Below, in pieces: positions 24,662 through 37,073 of a stretch of DNA of 64,000 nucleotides. Each line of letters starts with the position of its first letter. Within the stretch, counting starts at the first letter, position 1. Both the position numbers and the translations under genes were made by a program. Below the pieces are notes generated by a model. It did not search any database. It worked only from the letters and a program-made list of their open reading frames with translations, and was not told the DNA's origin. Location of the stretch: contig LR590464.1 of assembly GCA_901472455.1 (NCBI GenBank), forward strand, positions 2,046,001 to 2,110,000. The letters are read 5' to 3'. This DNA comes from Leclercia adecarboxylata (GTDB lineage Bacteria; Pseudomonadota; Gammaproteobacteria; Enterobacterales; Enterobacteriaceae).

Positions 24662-25959
24662 TCAGTCAGGAATGGGAAGGGCGATATGATGCCAGACGGG
24701 CCAGTTGAAGCAGAACCTGGCGCCGCCGAGCTCGCTCGCTTCGCAGCTGACATCGCCGCCCAGCGCCTGAGCGATCGAGTGGACGATAGCCAGCCCCAGG
24801 CCGCAGCCGCCGGTGGCGCGGTCACGGCTCGGGTCGAGTCGGACAAAGGGTTCAAACACCCGCTGACGCGCCTCTGGCGCAATGCCCGGGCCATCATCCT
24901 CCACCGACAGCGTGGCGCGGTTGCCGCTCAGGTGCAGTGAAATTCGCAGGGTGTTATCGCTGTAGCGCAGGGCGTTATTGACCAGATTATCCAGCACCCG
25001 CTCCATCAAACGCATATCCAGCGCGCCATAATCGCCGCCCATGCTGTCAATCAGCAGCGTGCGCTGGGGATTAACGCTCTGCACGTCTTCAACATAGCTG
25101 CGCAACCAGGCGGGCAGATCCGGGGTGGTGAGTTTAAGTCGTTCTGCGGACGATCGAGCCGGGCATAGGTCAGCAGCTCCTCAATCAGCGCCTCAAGTTG
25201 GCCGATATCGCGATTCAGCGCCTGTGATTCCGCCGCGGCCAGGTTCTCACTCATCTCCAGCCGGTAACGCAACCGCACCAGCGGGGTACGCAGCTCGTGG
25301 GCGATACCGTCGATCAGCTGCTTTTTGCTGGCGATCAGCGCATTGATGTTGTCGGCCATCTGGTTAAAGGCCACGCCCAGACGCTCAAAGCTGGAGGCGC
25401 TGTCGAAATGGATCCGTTCTGTCAGGTGGCCGTCGCCAAAGCGCTGGGCAGCGGCCTCAAGGCGGAGCATGTCCTGCCAGTGGGGACGCATCCAGATAAA
25501 GACCGGGAAGGCCAGCGAAATGGCGATAAAGGCCAGCAGGACGAGATCCAGCAGGCGCATCTGGTGCAGGAAATAGAGGTAGGGCACCGGGCCAACCGCC
25601 AGCACATAGTGGCTGCGCGGGATACGCTGGATAAAGGTGTATTGATCGTCCAGCGCCACGATGTCACCCCCACGAAGGCGCTGCATGGTCGGGGCATCCA
25701 GGTCGTACTTTTTCAACGGTTCGATGCGCAGTTTGAAGGACAAATTCAGATCCAGCTCCTTAATGGTGCGCGCCCAGTCGTGAGGAGGGATCTCACGCAG
25801 TTCGCTACGCATCAGATAGAGCGAGCTTTTCATCAGGTCATCCAGCGATTGCCTGCCCGCGCGCTCGGCGGTGAATTTGTAGACCAGCCCGACCAGCATG
25901 GCCATTACCAGGAAGCAGACAAACAGCAGGAGGTAAAACTGCACGAACAGCTTTTTCAT
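24662..25959 (-). CDS. rstB: Sensor histidine kinase RstB, one frameshift
   Basis: Inner-membrane sensor kinase partner of RstA. The N-terminal membrane helix (FYLLLFVCFLVMAMLVGLV), a periplasmic domain (residues ~30-135) and a second helix (LLDLVLLAFIAISLAFPVF) are followed by HAMP and the phospho-acceptor motif IDGIAHELRTPLVRLRYR. The ATP-binding domain has DNLVNNALRYSDN, VEDDGPGIAPE and GGCGLGLAIVHSIA. A lost base near 25135 breaks the frame after LDRPQN (true frame ELKLTTPDLPAWL). About 433 residues. It is separated from rstA by three transporter genes, unlike in E. coli. Confidence 0.95.
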
Positions 25960-26038
25960 TACGTATCACCCAAATACCACGCGTTAATGATGCGGCCCGA
26001 CCAGACGGTTCACACTCTCTGGCGGGACATGGCACACT

Positions 26039-26809
26039 TTACGCAATGGGCTGCCTCATGGCATAGCGAATATTTAACGTCTCGCCTTGCTTTATCACGT
26101 TTGCTTTCACATGCCAGGCATTTTCGATCAGCGCAGGGGTCAGCACGGCATCCGGTGGTCCACTGGCAATCACTGACCCGGATTTCAGCAGCACCAGCCG
26201 CTGGCAGTAGTTGGCGGCGAGATTGAGATCATGCAACGCCACCACCACCGTAACCGGCAGTTTGGTGATTAACGTCATCAATTCCAGTTGGTACTCAATA
26301 TCCAGGTGGTTGGTGGGTTCATCGAGGATCAGTAGGCCCGGCCGTTGGGCGAGGGCGCGGGCGATTTGAGCGCGCTGCCGTTCCCCGCCGGAAAGTTGTC
26401 GCCAGAGGCGGTGTCGCAGGCTGGAAAGTTTCATCAGACGGATGGCATCCTCCACGGCGATGTCGTCGGTACTGTTCCAGCTAAATAGCCCCCTGCGGTG
26501 CGGCGTGCGGCCCAGACGGACGATTTGCTCCACGCAAAGATCGCCGTCGACGTCGGCATGCTGGGGAACAAACGCCAGTTTTTTTGCCCGCTCCCGCAGG
26601 GGAATCGCGTTGAGCGGAGTTCCATCAAGGCGGATATGATGCGCCTGGTGCGGGAACAACCCGGCCAGGCAACGCAGCAGTGTTGATTTACCGGAACCAT
26701 TCGGCCCCAGCAGGCCAATAACTTCCCCGGTAGCCAGCTCCAGATTGATGTCGTGCAGCACTTTTCGCGACTGCAGGGTCAGCTGCAATCCTTTCAAGGA
26801 AAGGGTCAT
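26039..26809 (-). CDS. FecE-like iron-siderophore/metal ABC transporter ATP-binding protein
   Basis: ATPase of a FecCDE/BtuCD-type importer, 256 residues, intact. The Walker A motif is GLLGPNGSGKSTLL, the Q-loop FVPQHADVDG, the signature LSGGERQRAQIARAL, Walker B LLILDEPTNHLD, and the H-loop ALHDLNLAANYC. The start at 26809 overlaps the permease stop (TAATG), so the two are coupled. A longer open frame upstream (to 26992) is the end of the permease gene in another frame. The substrate could be a ferric siderophore, haem, cobalamin or another metal chelate. It lies 79 bp from rstB. Confidence 0.92.
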   Translation of the reverse strand: MTLSLKGLQLTLQSRKVLHDINLELATGEVIGLLGPNGSGKSTLLRCLAGLFPHQAHHIRLDGTPLNAIPLRERAKKLAFVPQHADVDGDLCVEQIVRLGRTPHRRGLFSWNSTDDIAVEDAIRLMKLSSLRHRLWRQLSGGERQRAQIARALAQRPGLLILDEPTNHLDIEYQLELMTLITKLPVTVVVALHDLNLAANYCQRLVLLKSGSVIASGPPDAVLTPALIENAWHVKANVIKQGETLNIRYAMRQPIA

Positions 26810-27858
26810 TATTTTTTCTCCCGGCTGCGATACAGCAGAACCACAAATGCAGGCGCACCCACCAGTGCGGTGACCACGCCTATGGGAAGAACCTGATGAG
26901 TAATCAGGGTACGAGAAACCACATCGGCGAGGATCATAAAGTGACTGCCGATCAGAAAGGTCAGGGGAATGGCGCGGCGATGCCGGGGCCACATAACAGG
27001 CGTGTAATGTGCGGGATCACCAGCCCAACAAACCCCACCGCACCGATGATACTGACCATCACCGCTGTCACCAGCGCACAGGTGAGCAGCAGTATGATAC
27101 GTACCAGGGTTACCGGCACGCCCAGCGTAGTCGAGACTTCATCACCAAAGGTGAAGGTATCAAGCGAACGTGAAAATGCGAAAACCACCATCAACCCGGT
27201 CATTACCACCGCCAGGGCCAGGATGGCATCCGGCCAGCGAACGCCGCTCAAACTTCCCAGCAGCCAGAACATCACGCTGCGCGACTGCTCCGCATTCGCG
27301 GATGTGCTGACAATATACGCCGTCATGGCGTTAAACAGTTGCGTCCCGGCGATGCCCGCTAACAATATGCGCGGCGGGCTGTCGGTCATCCCGTGCGTGA
27401 TCAGCATGATAAGCCCAAACGCGCAGCATGCGCCCACGAAGGCACCGCCGCTAATGCCCAGCGTGCTGCCACCCACCCCCAGCAGCATAACGCAGACCGC
27501 ACCCAGTGAGGCGCCGGAAGAGATCCCCAGAAGATAGGGTTCAGCCAGCGGATTACGCAGAATGGACTGCATCACCAGGCCGCAAAGCGCCAGTCCCCCT
27601 CCCGCTACACGCAGCCATCAGCGCCCGGCTCATGCGGTATTCCCAGATAATCCCTTCCTCAACCTGTGGGAGGGGCCAGGCACCCAGCCCAAGGCCGTTA
27701 AGGATCGCTTTTCCTGCCGTCGTATACGACACCGGCATATCACCGACGGTTGCGGCGAAAACCAGCGTTAACGGCAGGGTCAGCAATCCGAGGACCATCA
27801 GGCTTCGCGGTCTCCAGCGTGGCATTCTGAAGGGAACACGCAAAGTCAGTAGGCTCAT
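26809..27858 (-). CDS. FecCD-family ABC transporter permease, frameshifted
   Basis: Polytopic inner-membrane permease of the FecCD/BtuC family, about 348 residues. Family hallmarks are SRALMAA-type coupling segment, RNPLAEPYLLGISSGASLGAV, GIAGTQLFNAMTAYI, WLLGSLSGVRW and the EAA-like cytoplasmic loop GAVGFVGLVIPHITRLL. The start at 27858 overlaps the stop of the binding-protein gene by four bases (ATGA). Breaks occur near 27610 (after MAACS) and near 26990 (within GPGHRRAIPLTFLIG). The C-terminus reads APAFVVLLYRSREKK. Confidence 0.92.
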
Positions 27859-28872
27859 TGTGCAGTCTGCCAGGTCGCAAGCTGGTTACTTATCATCTCA
27901 ACGGCATCGACATTACGTAATGAGGGGTTCAGTGACATCGCAGGCACGACAATGATGTGGCCTTTTTTAACAGCAGGCATATTTCGGGTGACGGGATCGT
28001 CGTGCAAAAAGGCTTTTTTAACCGCCACATCATCAGCGGGGTAAAGTCGCCGGGACATCTCTGCAATCACAATAATGTCAGGCTGCGCCTGAGCAATGTG
28101 TTCCCAGGTCACGGCCGGCCATTCATCATGGGAATCAATGATATTTTTCAGTCCCAGCGTGTTGCTGATCCAGCCCGGTGCGCCGTAATCGCCCGCCACC
28201 CAGGGATCGCCTTTCAGACGGCTACTGGAGAACCAGAACACCACTTTCAAAGGGCGCGAGTGCTGCGACGCCGCGCGCGCCTGAGCCTTCTGAATACGTC
28301 GGGTCAGCGCCTCGTTGAGCTGCTCCCCCTGCGGCTGAACATCGAATATGGCAGCCAGCGCATCGATTTCACGTTTGATTTCCTCAATGGTGAAAGGGGT
28401 GCTGCGCGCCCCGTCGCCATTTGAACTGTCGGTTACGCTTTTGCCGATGCAGTCGGCGGGAGAGATCCAGGTCGGAATGCCAAGCGTTGCAAACTGCTCG
28501 CGGGTGCCGGTTTCTCCCTGCGGCCCGATATGCCAGTGATATTGCGCCAGCACCAGATCGGGATTCTGGGCGGTGACAGCCTCAAAGGAAGGGGCGTTAT
28601 CTGCCAGTTTTTTTAATCCTTTACCGCGTTCCGCTACCGCATCCGGTAGTGGACCAAACCAGACCGACGTGGCACTGATTTTTCTTCTCCAGCCCCAGCG
28701 CCAGCAGTAATTCCGTCTCGTGTTGCCCAACAGTCACCACCCGTTGCGGCGCGCGGTTAAATGTCTCTTTAATCCCACAGTTTTCTACCGTCAGCGGATA
28801 AACCTGTGCGGCAATAACCGAATTTGCGAGGGTCGCAAGAACAGACGCCAGCACCAACTTTTTGATTAACAC
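27855..28872 (-). CDS. FecB/FhuD-type periplasmic binding protein, one frameshift
   Basis: Periplasmic solute-binding protein of the Peripla_BP_2 (TroA-like) family, first gene of the transporter operon. A signal peptide (KKLVLASVLATLANSVIAA) is followed by YPLTVENCGIKETFNRAPQRVVTVGQHETELLLALGL, the typical start of this family. Later blocks are NPDLVLAQYHWHIG, DCIGKSVTDSSNGDGARS, FSSSRLKGDPWVAGDYGAPG and the C-terminal NVDAVEMISNQLATW. The start is a GTG at 28872 with GAGG upstream. An extra A near 28680 breaks the frame after LEKK. The ligand is not identifiable from sequence. A 16-bp palindrome lies just upstream. Confidence 0.9.
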
Positions 28873-28891
28873 AATCCCATCCTCATAATTG

Positions 28892-28907
28892 TTATGTTAT
28901 AACATAA
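28892..28907. promoter_or_regulatory. 16-bp perfect palindrome upstream of the ABC transporter operon
   Basis: TTATGTTATAACATAA is a perfect inverted repeat in an AT-rich stretch about 20 bp before the GTG start of the binding-protein gene. It is a strong candidate operator. Its ATGTTATAACAT core resembles Zur-type metal-responsive boxes, but the regulator is inference. Confidence 0.65.
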
Positions 28908-29016
28908 TACATATTATGCAGGCGGGCGCAAAAGTTTAATCAGCAGGGGGGATTTCAACAGCAGGAAGCAGCCCGCATTGCCGGGAAAGGTATTCTGGCG
29001 ATGCGGGCTGAGGGGG

Positions 29017-29733
29017 TCAGATATCCCAGGCGTGTGGCGCGAAGAGATAGCCTTTATTACGCACGGTTTTGATGCGGAAAGGTTCGGTGGCGTTATCCAG
29101 CAGTTTTTTGCGCAGGCGGGAGATTGCGACATCCACGCTGCGGTCCATCCCATCGTAGCTGACGCCGCGCAGGTTTTTCAGCAGCGCATCCCGGTCCATA
29201 ATCTGTCCGGCATGGGTCGCCAGCTCCCACAGCAGATCAAAATCTGCCGTGGAAAGCGCCACCTGCTCACCGGACAGCAGCACCTGACGATTCACCGGAT
29301 CGATGGATAACGTGCCAAAACGCAGGGCTTTATGGGGCGTTAACTGCGGGGAGGAGGCATCGCTGAAGGCCGTGACGTGCTGGCGCAGATGCAGGCGCAG
29401 GCGCGCGAGCAGCACCGCCGGTGGAGTGGTTTTCAGGATATAGTCGTTGGCACCCATTTCTAACGACAAAATGTGGTTCATATCGCTGTCGAGGGAGGTC
29501 AGTAATACAATGGGACCTTGCCAGCGGGCGCGCAGATCCCGGCAAAGGGTCATCCCATCTTTGCCGGGTAACATGATATCCAGCAGCACCAGATCGGGTT
29601 TTTCCCGCGCCACTACCTCTTCAGCATGGTCGCCGCGCGGTTCGACGATGACGTCCATATCATGTTTACCCAGATAAGCGGCAATCAGCTGGCCGACTTC
29701 AGGTTCATCCTCAACGTATACGATCTTATTCAT
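29017..29733 (-). CDS. rstA: Response regulator RstA
   Basis: OmpR/PhoB-type response regulator, 238 residues, intact. The receiver domain shows VYVEDEPEVGQLIAAYL (acidic pair), the phospho-Asp in DLVLLDIMLPGKDG, and KTTPPAVLLARL (conserved Lys). The winged-helix domain includes LSTADFDLLWELATHAGQIMDR and RSVDVAISRLRKKL. The start at 29733 (MNKIVYVEDEP) matches E. coli. RstA controls acid-response (asr), biofilm and, in Salmonella, feoB. The downstream neighbour is the iron-type ABC operon, 144 bp away, not rstB. Confidence 0.96.
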   Translation of the reverse strand: MNKIVYVEDEPEVGQLIAAYLGKHDMDVIVEPRGDHAEEVVAREKPDLVLLDIMLPGKDGMTLCRDLRARWQGPIVLLTSLDSDMNHILSLEMGANDYILKTTPPAVLLARLRLHLRQHVTAFSDASSPQLTPHKALRFGTLSIDPVNRQVLLSGEQVALSTADFDLLWELATHAGQIMDRDALLKNLRGVSYDGMDRSVDVAISRLRKKLLDNATEPFRIKTVRNKGYLFAPHAWDI

Positions 29734-29861
29734 AACCAGTCTGAGTCTGCGAAAAAAACCAACATACACCGCAAAACCTTAACCTTGCATTAATCATTCG
29801 CAAAAAGTTGTCGTTCCGTTATGCTGCCCGACATTGTTATTTAGTTGTTAAGGGAAAAGGG

Positions 29862-30200
29862 ATGGGGTTGTTTATTAAAGCGGCGATAGGCGCACTGGTG
29901 GTTTTAATCATTGGGATACTGGCAAAAAACCGAAGAATTATTACATCGCCGGGTTGCTGCCGTTGTTCCCGACCTTTGCCCTGATCGCCCATTATATCGT
30001 TGCCTCTGAGCGCGGCATTGAGGCGCTGCGCACCACCATCATTTTTGGCATGTGGGCGATTATTCCCTACTTCCTCTATCTGCTTTCGCTGTGGTACTTC
30101 ATCGGCATGATGCGTCTGCCCCTGGCGCTGGGCGGGGGCGGTGGTTTGCTGGTGCTTCAGCGCCTGGGTGTTAATCTTCTGCTGGAGCCGTTTTCACTAA
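29862..30200 (+). CDS. ydgC: GlpM-family inner-membrane protein YdgC, frameshifted
   Basis: Small polytopic inner-membrane protein of unknown function, about 111 residues with three to four helices. It begins MGLFIKAAIGALVVLIIGIL at 29862; the core is KNYYIAGLLPLFPTFALIAHYIVASERGIEAL and IIPYFLYLLSLWYF. Breaks occur near 29930 (before KNYYIAG) and near 30135, where an extra G in a G run shifts the frame; the true C-terminus reads CWCFSAWVLIFCWSRFH with the stop at 30198-30200. The end overlaps the convergent folM stop by four bases. Confidence 0.85.
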
Positions 30201-30922
30201 CGTAACGGCCGCCCGCCGTCAACGCCAAACGACCGGCCAGTGACGTAACAGCTGGTCAGGATGTAGTCGATTAAATCGATCACCTCTTTTTCACCAGGCG
30301 CGATCTTCATGAGCGATTTATTCAGCGCCTGCTGACGATAGTCGGCATCATCATGCTCATTAAACATGATCAGCGACGGGGCGATGGCGTTGACTTTCAC
30401 TTCCGGCGCCAGCTTTGCGGGCAAACGAGCGGGTCATGTTATCCCAGCGCGGCTTTGCTGGCGGCATAGGCAATGTGCTTATCGCTGCCACGCTCCACCA
30501 CGTAATCGGTGAAATGGATAATGTCGCTGGAAGCATGGCCGTGCCCGCGCAGCAGGTCCTGCAGAGCATGGTTCAGCAGGTAGGGGGCGTGAACGTGTAT
30601 TTGCAGCATGCAGGAGAGGGTTTCGCTGAGCGAGGTATCCGGCGACTCTGGCATCCATGCGCTGGCGTTATGAATGATAGCGCGTAACCCAGGGGTTTCG
30701 GCTTTCACACGCTCAGCAAAGGCCAGAATCCCGTCGTCCGGTGGCAAAATCGGCCTGAATGCAGGTCGCGCCCGCCTCGCACAGGGTGGCGATAGCGGGA
30801 TATTTCGTCCGGTAGCTTACAATCACCGGCTGGTGAAGATTCAGAAAGTGGTGCGCAAGCGAGAGGCCGATGCGACGGCCTCCGCCAGTAATCAGGATCG
30901 GGAGCGGCTTTGCGTGTCCCAT
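30197..30922 (-). CDS. folM: Dihydromonapterin reductase FolM, frameshifted
   Basis: Short-chain dehydrogenase/reductase that reduces dihydromonapterin to tetrahydromonapterin. The start at 30922 gives MGHAKPLPILITGGGRRIGLSLAHHFL, with the SDR cofactor motif GGGRRIG. Further blocks are GLRAIIHNASAWMPESPD (NNAG-like), IHFTDYVVERGSDKHIAYAASKAAL with the catalytic Y-x3-K, and VKVNAIAPSLIMFNEHDDA. Breaks occur near 30743 (after CIQADFA) and near 30425 (before LAPEVKVNAI). About 240 residues. Confidence 0.92.
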
Positions 30923-30960
30923 CGTATTCTCCTTATCCAGTCGACGATGGGAAAAGTCGC

Positions 30961-32354
30961 TTATCCCATCAGCATCCACGTTTGCCGGTAATGCGGCAAC
31001 CAGTATCATTCCAATCAACACCATTTCACGGCGTTTAAGCGCGTGTTGCAGCTGGTGGGTACGACGGGCGTAAATAAAACACCAGCAGCCCAGGCGCATA
31101 AAGTACCACGGAAAGCAGCAGATGCATCGGACCAGACGCATACAACAGCCATAAGCCATAAATGCAGGCTCCCATCCCCACAACGGTGTGCATCGGGCGG
31201 GTAGCTATTTTTAACAAATATGCACCCACCAGGAAATAGGGTACCAGAATCATTTCAGAGGCGATGGTTAACAGCGTGTTATAGTCCGAACCTGTGAGCC
31301 AGATCAGCACCAGACAAAATCTGCACGCTGATGTTGGTCAACCACAGCGAGGCGGAAGGCGCACTGTTTTTGTTCTGACGGGCAAACAGACGGGGAAACG
31401 CTTGATGCGTTGCGGCCAGGAACGGCACCTCTGCCGCCATGATGGTCCAGCTCAGATAAGCTCCGCACACCGACACGATCAGCCCGGCGGCAATCACCAC
31501 TTCGCCCCAGGAACCCATCATTTTGACCATCAGGCCCGCCCATCGACGGGTTACGCATCTCCGCCAGCTCAGGACGGGCGATCACACCCAGTGAGAGCAA
31601 CGTGACCAGCAGATAAACCCCCAACGCGGCCAGCACCGCCAGCAGGGTGGCGCGACCAACATCCTGCTTATTACGTGCCCGGGCCGAGACCACAACCGCG
31701 CCTTCCACCCCGATGAACACCCACAGGGTGATAAGCATGGTGTTTTTCACCTGCTCCCAGACCGGGACGCCCAGCGCCACGCCGGAGAAATCCATGCTAA
31801 ACACATCGAGACGAAACGCGATAATCGCCAGCACGACAAACAGCCCAAGCGGCACCAGCTTCGCCAGGGTGGCGACCAGGTTGATGCTCGCCGCAGTCCT
31901 GCACGCCGCGCAGCACCAGGAAATGGACGAACCACAGCAGCACCGAGGAGCCAACGATCGATTGCCAGGTATTACCATCGCCAAACAGGCGCAGTTCAGG
32001 CGTGTCGGTAAAGAAACTCAGCGCAGAAAAGACGATCACCAAGATAAGAGACGTTGGCGATCACCGCGCACAGCCAGTATCCCCATGCGGAACAGAAACC
32101 CACCAGCTCACCCAAAGCCTTCACGGGCGTAGGTTGAAAATGCCGCCGTCGAGGTCGGGACGGATGCGCGTCAGCAGCAGCATGGCGAAGGCCAGTAGCA
32201 GGATCCCGGCACCCGGTGATCCCCCAGCCGATAAGCAATGCTGATGGGCTGGCTACGGCAGCCATATTCTGCGGCAGACTGAATACACCTGCGCCGAGCA
32301 TGGAGCTTTAAAAACAAGCGCAGTTAAAGCGCTCAGGCCAAGTTTCTTTTCCAT
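30961..32354 (-). CDS. ydgI: APC-family arginine/ornithine antiporter homologue YdgI, frameshifted
   Basis: Inner-membrane amino-acid antiporter of the APC superfamily with 12 predicted helices, about 460 residues (ArcD type). The N-terminus is MEKKLGLSALTALV at 32354, then SMLGAGVFSLPQNMAAVASPSALLIGWGI, the substrate-binding GxG-type loop. Other blocks are VKNTMLITLWVFIGVEGAVVVSARARNK, VCGAYLSWTIMAAEVPFLAATHQAFPRLF and YGLWLLYASGPMHLLLSVVL. The end is near 30961 (WMLMG-stop). At least eight single-base breaks make it the most fragmented gene of the set, with breaks about every 150 bp. The substrate is inferred from family naming. Confidence 0.88.
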
Positions 32355-32502
32355 TGGCTTTCCTTTTTAAAAAAGGGTCAGATCCAGAATAATTATTTCG
32401 TCGAAGCGCATAAAATGGTGGATCACACTAAGGCGCGGAATTCTACGGAGTGTCAGGGAGGCATGCAATCAGGAAGGGTGGAATTCTGCGTAAAAAGCAA
32501 AA

Positions 32503-32526
32503 AAAGGCGGCATTACGCCGCCTCTG
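32503..32526 (-). terminator. Terminator of ydgH
   Basis: On the minus strand a GGCGGC / GCCGCC stem is followed by seven T residues, just after the ydgH stop. Confidence 0.85.
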
Positions 32527-32539
32527 GGGATAGGTTTAC

Positions 32540-33493
32540 TTATTTGTACAGGTCGGCGCTGATGGTCATGTTATTACCGCGTTCCTGCCACTGGCGGGTG
32601 ATGTGGTAATACTTCGCCCCTTTCTTCGCCGCACGCTTCGCCACCTGGTAGGAGACTTCGGTCATGCTGGCGTAGTTGCCGGTGAATTTGATGCTGTCGA
32701 AAGGCACCATCTGCGCGGCAGTGGCATTGTTCAGCTCTTCAATTTTGGTCCCGTCGTTCAGCGTTACGCTGTAACGGCCACCTTTGGTGGTCTGGGTTTC
32801 AAAGAAACGACCCACGCCGGCAGCGGAAGCGCCAGGTGTAGCGCTGGTTGCACGCCAGGGATTTCGACTTTCTTCGCTTCTTCGCCGCCTTTTGGCGATG
32901 GCCGCGCGGCCAGCCTCAGAGTTTGCCGGGATGGCATCCGGGCTTTGCAGAACACGTTTTTTGGCGTCTTTTTTGTAGATATATGCAGTGATGCGCTGGT
33001 TGCCGCCCTGGTTAGCATCAATCTGGCGAACAATGTAGAAGGAGTCTGCGTCTTTCGCTTTTGCGGCTTTGGCGATAGCGTCGTTCACTTCTGGCTGGCT
33101 GCGGTAGAAGCCCTGAATGGTGACGGTATCATAGGGTTCAAGCAGAACGGCCTGTTCTTTCGGCAACTCCATCACGCCGTTGATCACGCGGTTTTTTGGC
33201 TCATCTGCTTTTGGGGCGTTGTCTTTATACAGCGCCACAATCACGCGCTGGTTACCGCTGTCGCCGACATCGGAGTTATCCACGACGTAAAATGCGGCGG
33301 CGCCCTCTTTATCGGCGCGTTTAGAGGCGGCAGCCACTGCATCGCCAATTGCGTTAAAACGACCTACGATCATAACGCGGTCGTAAGGTTTCGTTGCAGC
33401 CGCTTGCTCCGGCGTTAACTCTGTCGCGGCATTGGCAGACAGGGCGGTCGCAGCAAGGAGTGCGGACGCCAGGAGAGTGTTCTTAAGCTTCAT
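32540..33493 (-). CDS. ydgH: Periplasmic DUF1471 protein YdgH, compensated frameshift
   Basis: Secreted protein of the YdgH/BhsA/McbA (DUF1471) family, about 317 residues. A signal peptide (NTLLASALLAATALSANA) is followed by three repeats of the DUF1471 fold, each with a YDxVxIxGxF-like start (KPYDRVMIVGRFN, EPYDTVTIQGFYR, VPFDSIKFTGNYA) and a YY/FYxI strand. The last one carries KYYHITRQWQERGNN. Between residues ~205 and ~228 the translation is out of frame, flanked by two compensating indels (near 32885 and 32840); the correct frame reads GGEEAKKVEIPGVQPA. The protein is predicted full length. Confidence 0.92.
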   Translation of the reverse strand: MKLKNTLLASALLAATALSANAATELTPEQAAATKPYDRVMIVGRFNAIGDAVAAASKRADKEGAAAFYVVDNSDVGDSGNQRVIVALYKDNAPKADEPKNRVINGVMELPKEQAVLLEPYDTVTIQGFYRSQPEVNDAIAKAAKAKDADSFYIVRQIDANQGGNQRITAYIYKKDAKKRVLQSPDAIPANSEAGRAAIAKRRRRSEESRNPWRATSATPGASAAGVGRFFETQTTKGGRYSVTLNDGTKIEELNNATAAQMVPFDSIKFTGNYASMTEVSYQVAKRAAKKGAKYYHITRQWQERGNNMTISADLYK

Positions 33494-34029
33494 AAAAATA
33501 ATCCTTCGCCTTACGCAAACCAGATACTGGTGTTGTTGTTAATTTGAAAACGTTGACGATTATTGCATTTAACACCCATCGCTGTCTGCGCGATTTTTTA
33601 CGACCGGTGCGGAGTAAGTCATCAAAATAGATAACCTTTACTGATATGTTGAAAAAACACCCGTTTGACCAGTAAAACTAATAAAGCATATGACTTTCAC
33701 AAGTTAATTTAATGTTAATAAGTTGTTTCTGGGTGGGGCTATATCGTGTTTTTGTCGCTTCGCCTGTGCTAAACATCGGCCCTGGCGGGGAAATAGCGGC
33801 AGATATGCCTGTCTGAGACGGCGATCGCTTATTTTTGACAGTTAAAGTCATAAATAGTGTTTTCTTGCTGTGGATCACAGGCGGTATTTTCAGTAGGTTA
33901 TAGAAAGTTTGTTACTGTTTTATTTTCTGCGGGTAAGCGTAAGTGGCAGGTTAAGTCATGCCGCGGTTATCGTCTGCCCGTTATGAACGTTCGACAAACC
34001 ATCATCAAAAACCGATGGAAGGGATTACT
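33494..34029. other. 536-bp ydgH-pntA divergent intergenic region
   Basis: No gene is seen. It is AT-rich (about 33540-33730) and must carry the ydgH promoter and the long pntA leader. A TTGACA at 33835-33840 could be a -35 element for pntA, but no good -10 is spaced correctly. I see no terminator or riboswitch-like structure that I can defend. Confidence 0.5.
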
Positions 34030-35561
<1,532 letters not shown>

Positions 35562-35568
35562 GGGGTAA

Positions 35569-36960
<1,392 letters not shown>

Positions 36961-36980
36961 TACGGCGTTACGCACGATAA

Positions 36981-37007
36981 AAAAACCGCCCATCTGGGCG
37001 GTTTTCT
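36981..37007 (+). terminator. Terminator of pntAB
   Basis: Stem AACCGCCC / GGGCGGTT with a TTTTC tail, about 25 bp after the pntB stop. Confidence 0.85.
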
Positions 37008-37073
37008 CATTTATGCAGGCTGCTCGCCCTCACTGTCTATACTTTCTTTTTTTGCGTAAAGGGAGGAGGGAGA

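Noticed and set aside
26810..26992. Longer N-terminus for the ABC ATPase (start at 26992)
   Set aside because: The extra 61 codons translate the permease 3' end out of frame; the ATG at 26809 has the TAATG coupling typical of these operons.
29734..29861. PhoP box upstream of rstA
   Set aside because: rstA is PhoP-activated in E. coli, but I could not find a clear direct repeat of (G/T)GTTTA with a 5-nt spacer.
33494..34029. Riboswitch or sRNA in the pntA leader
   Set aside because: I found no defined stem with a T run and no recognised riboswitch core, so only an unexplained leader is reported.
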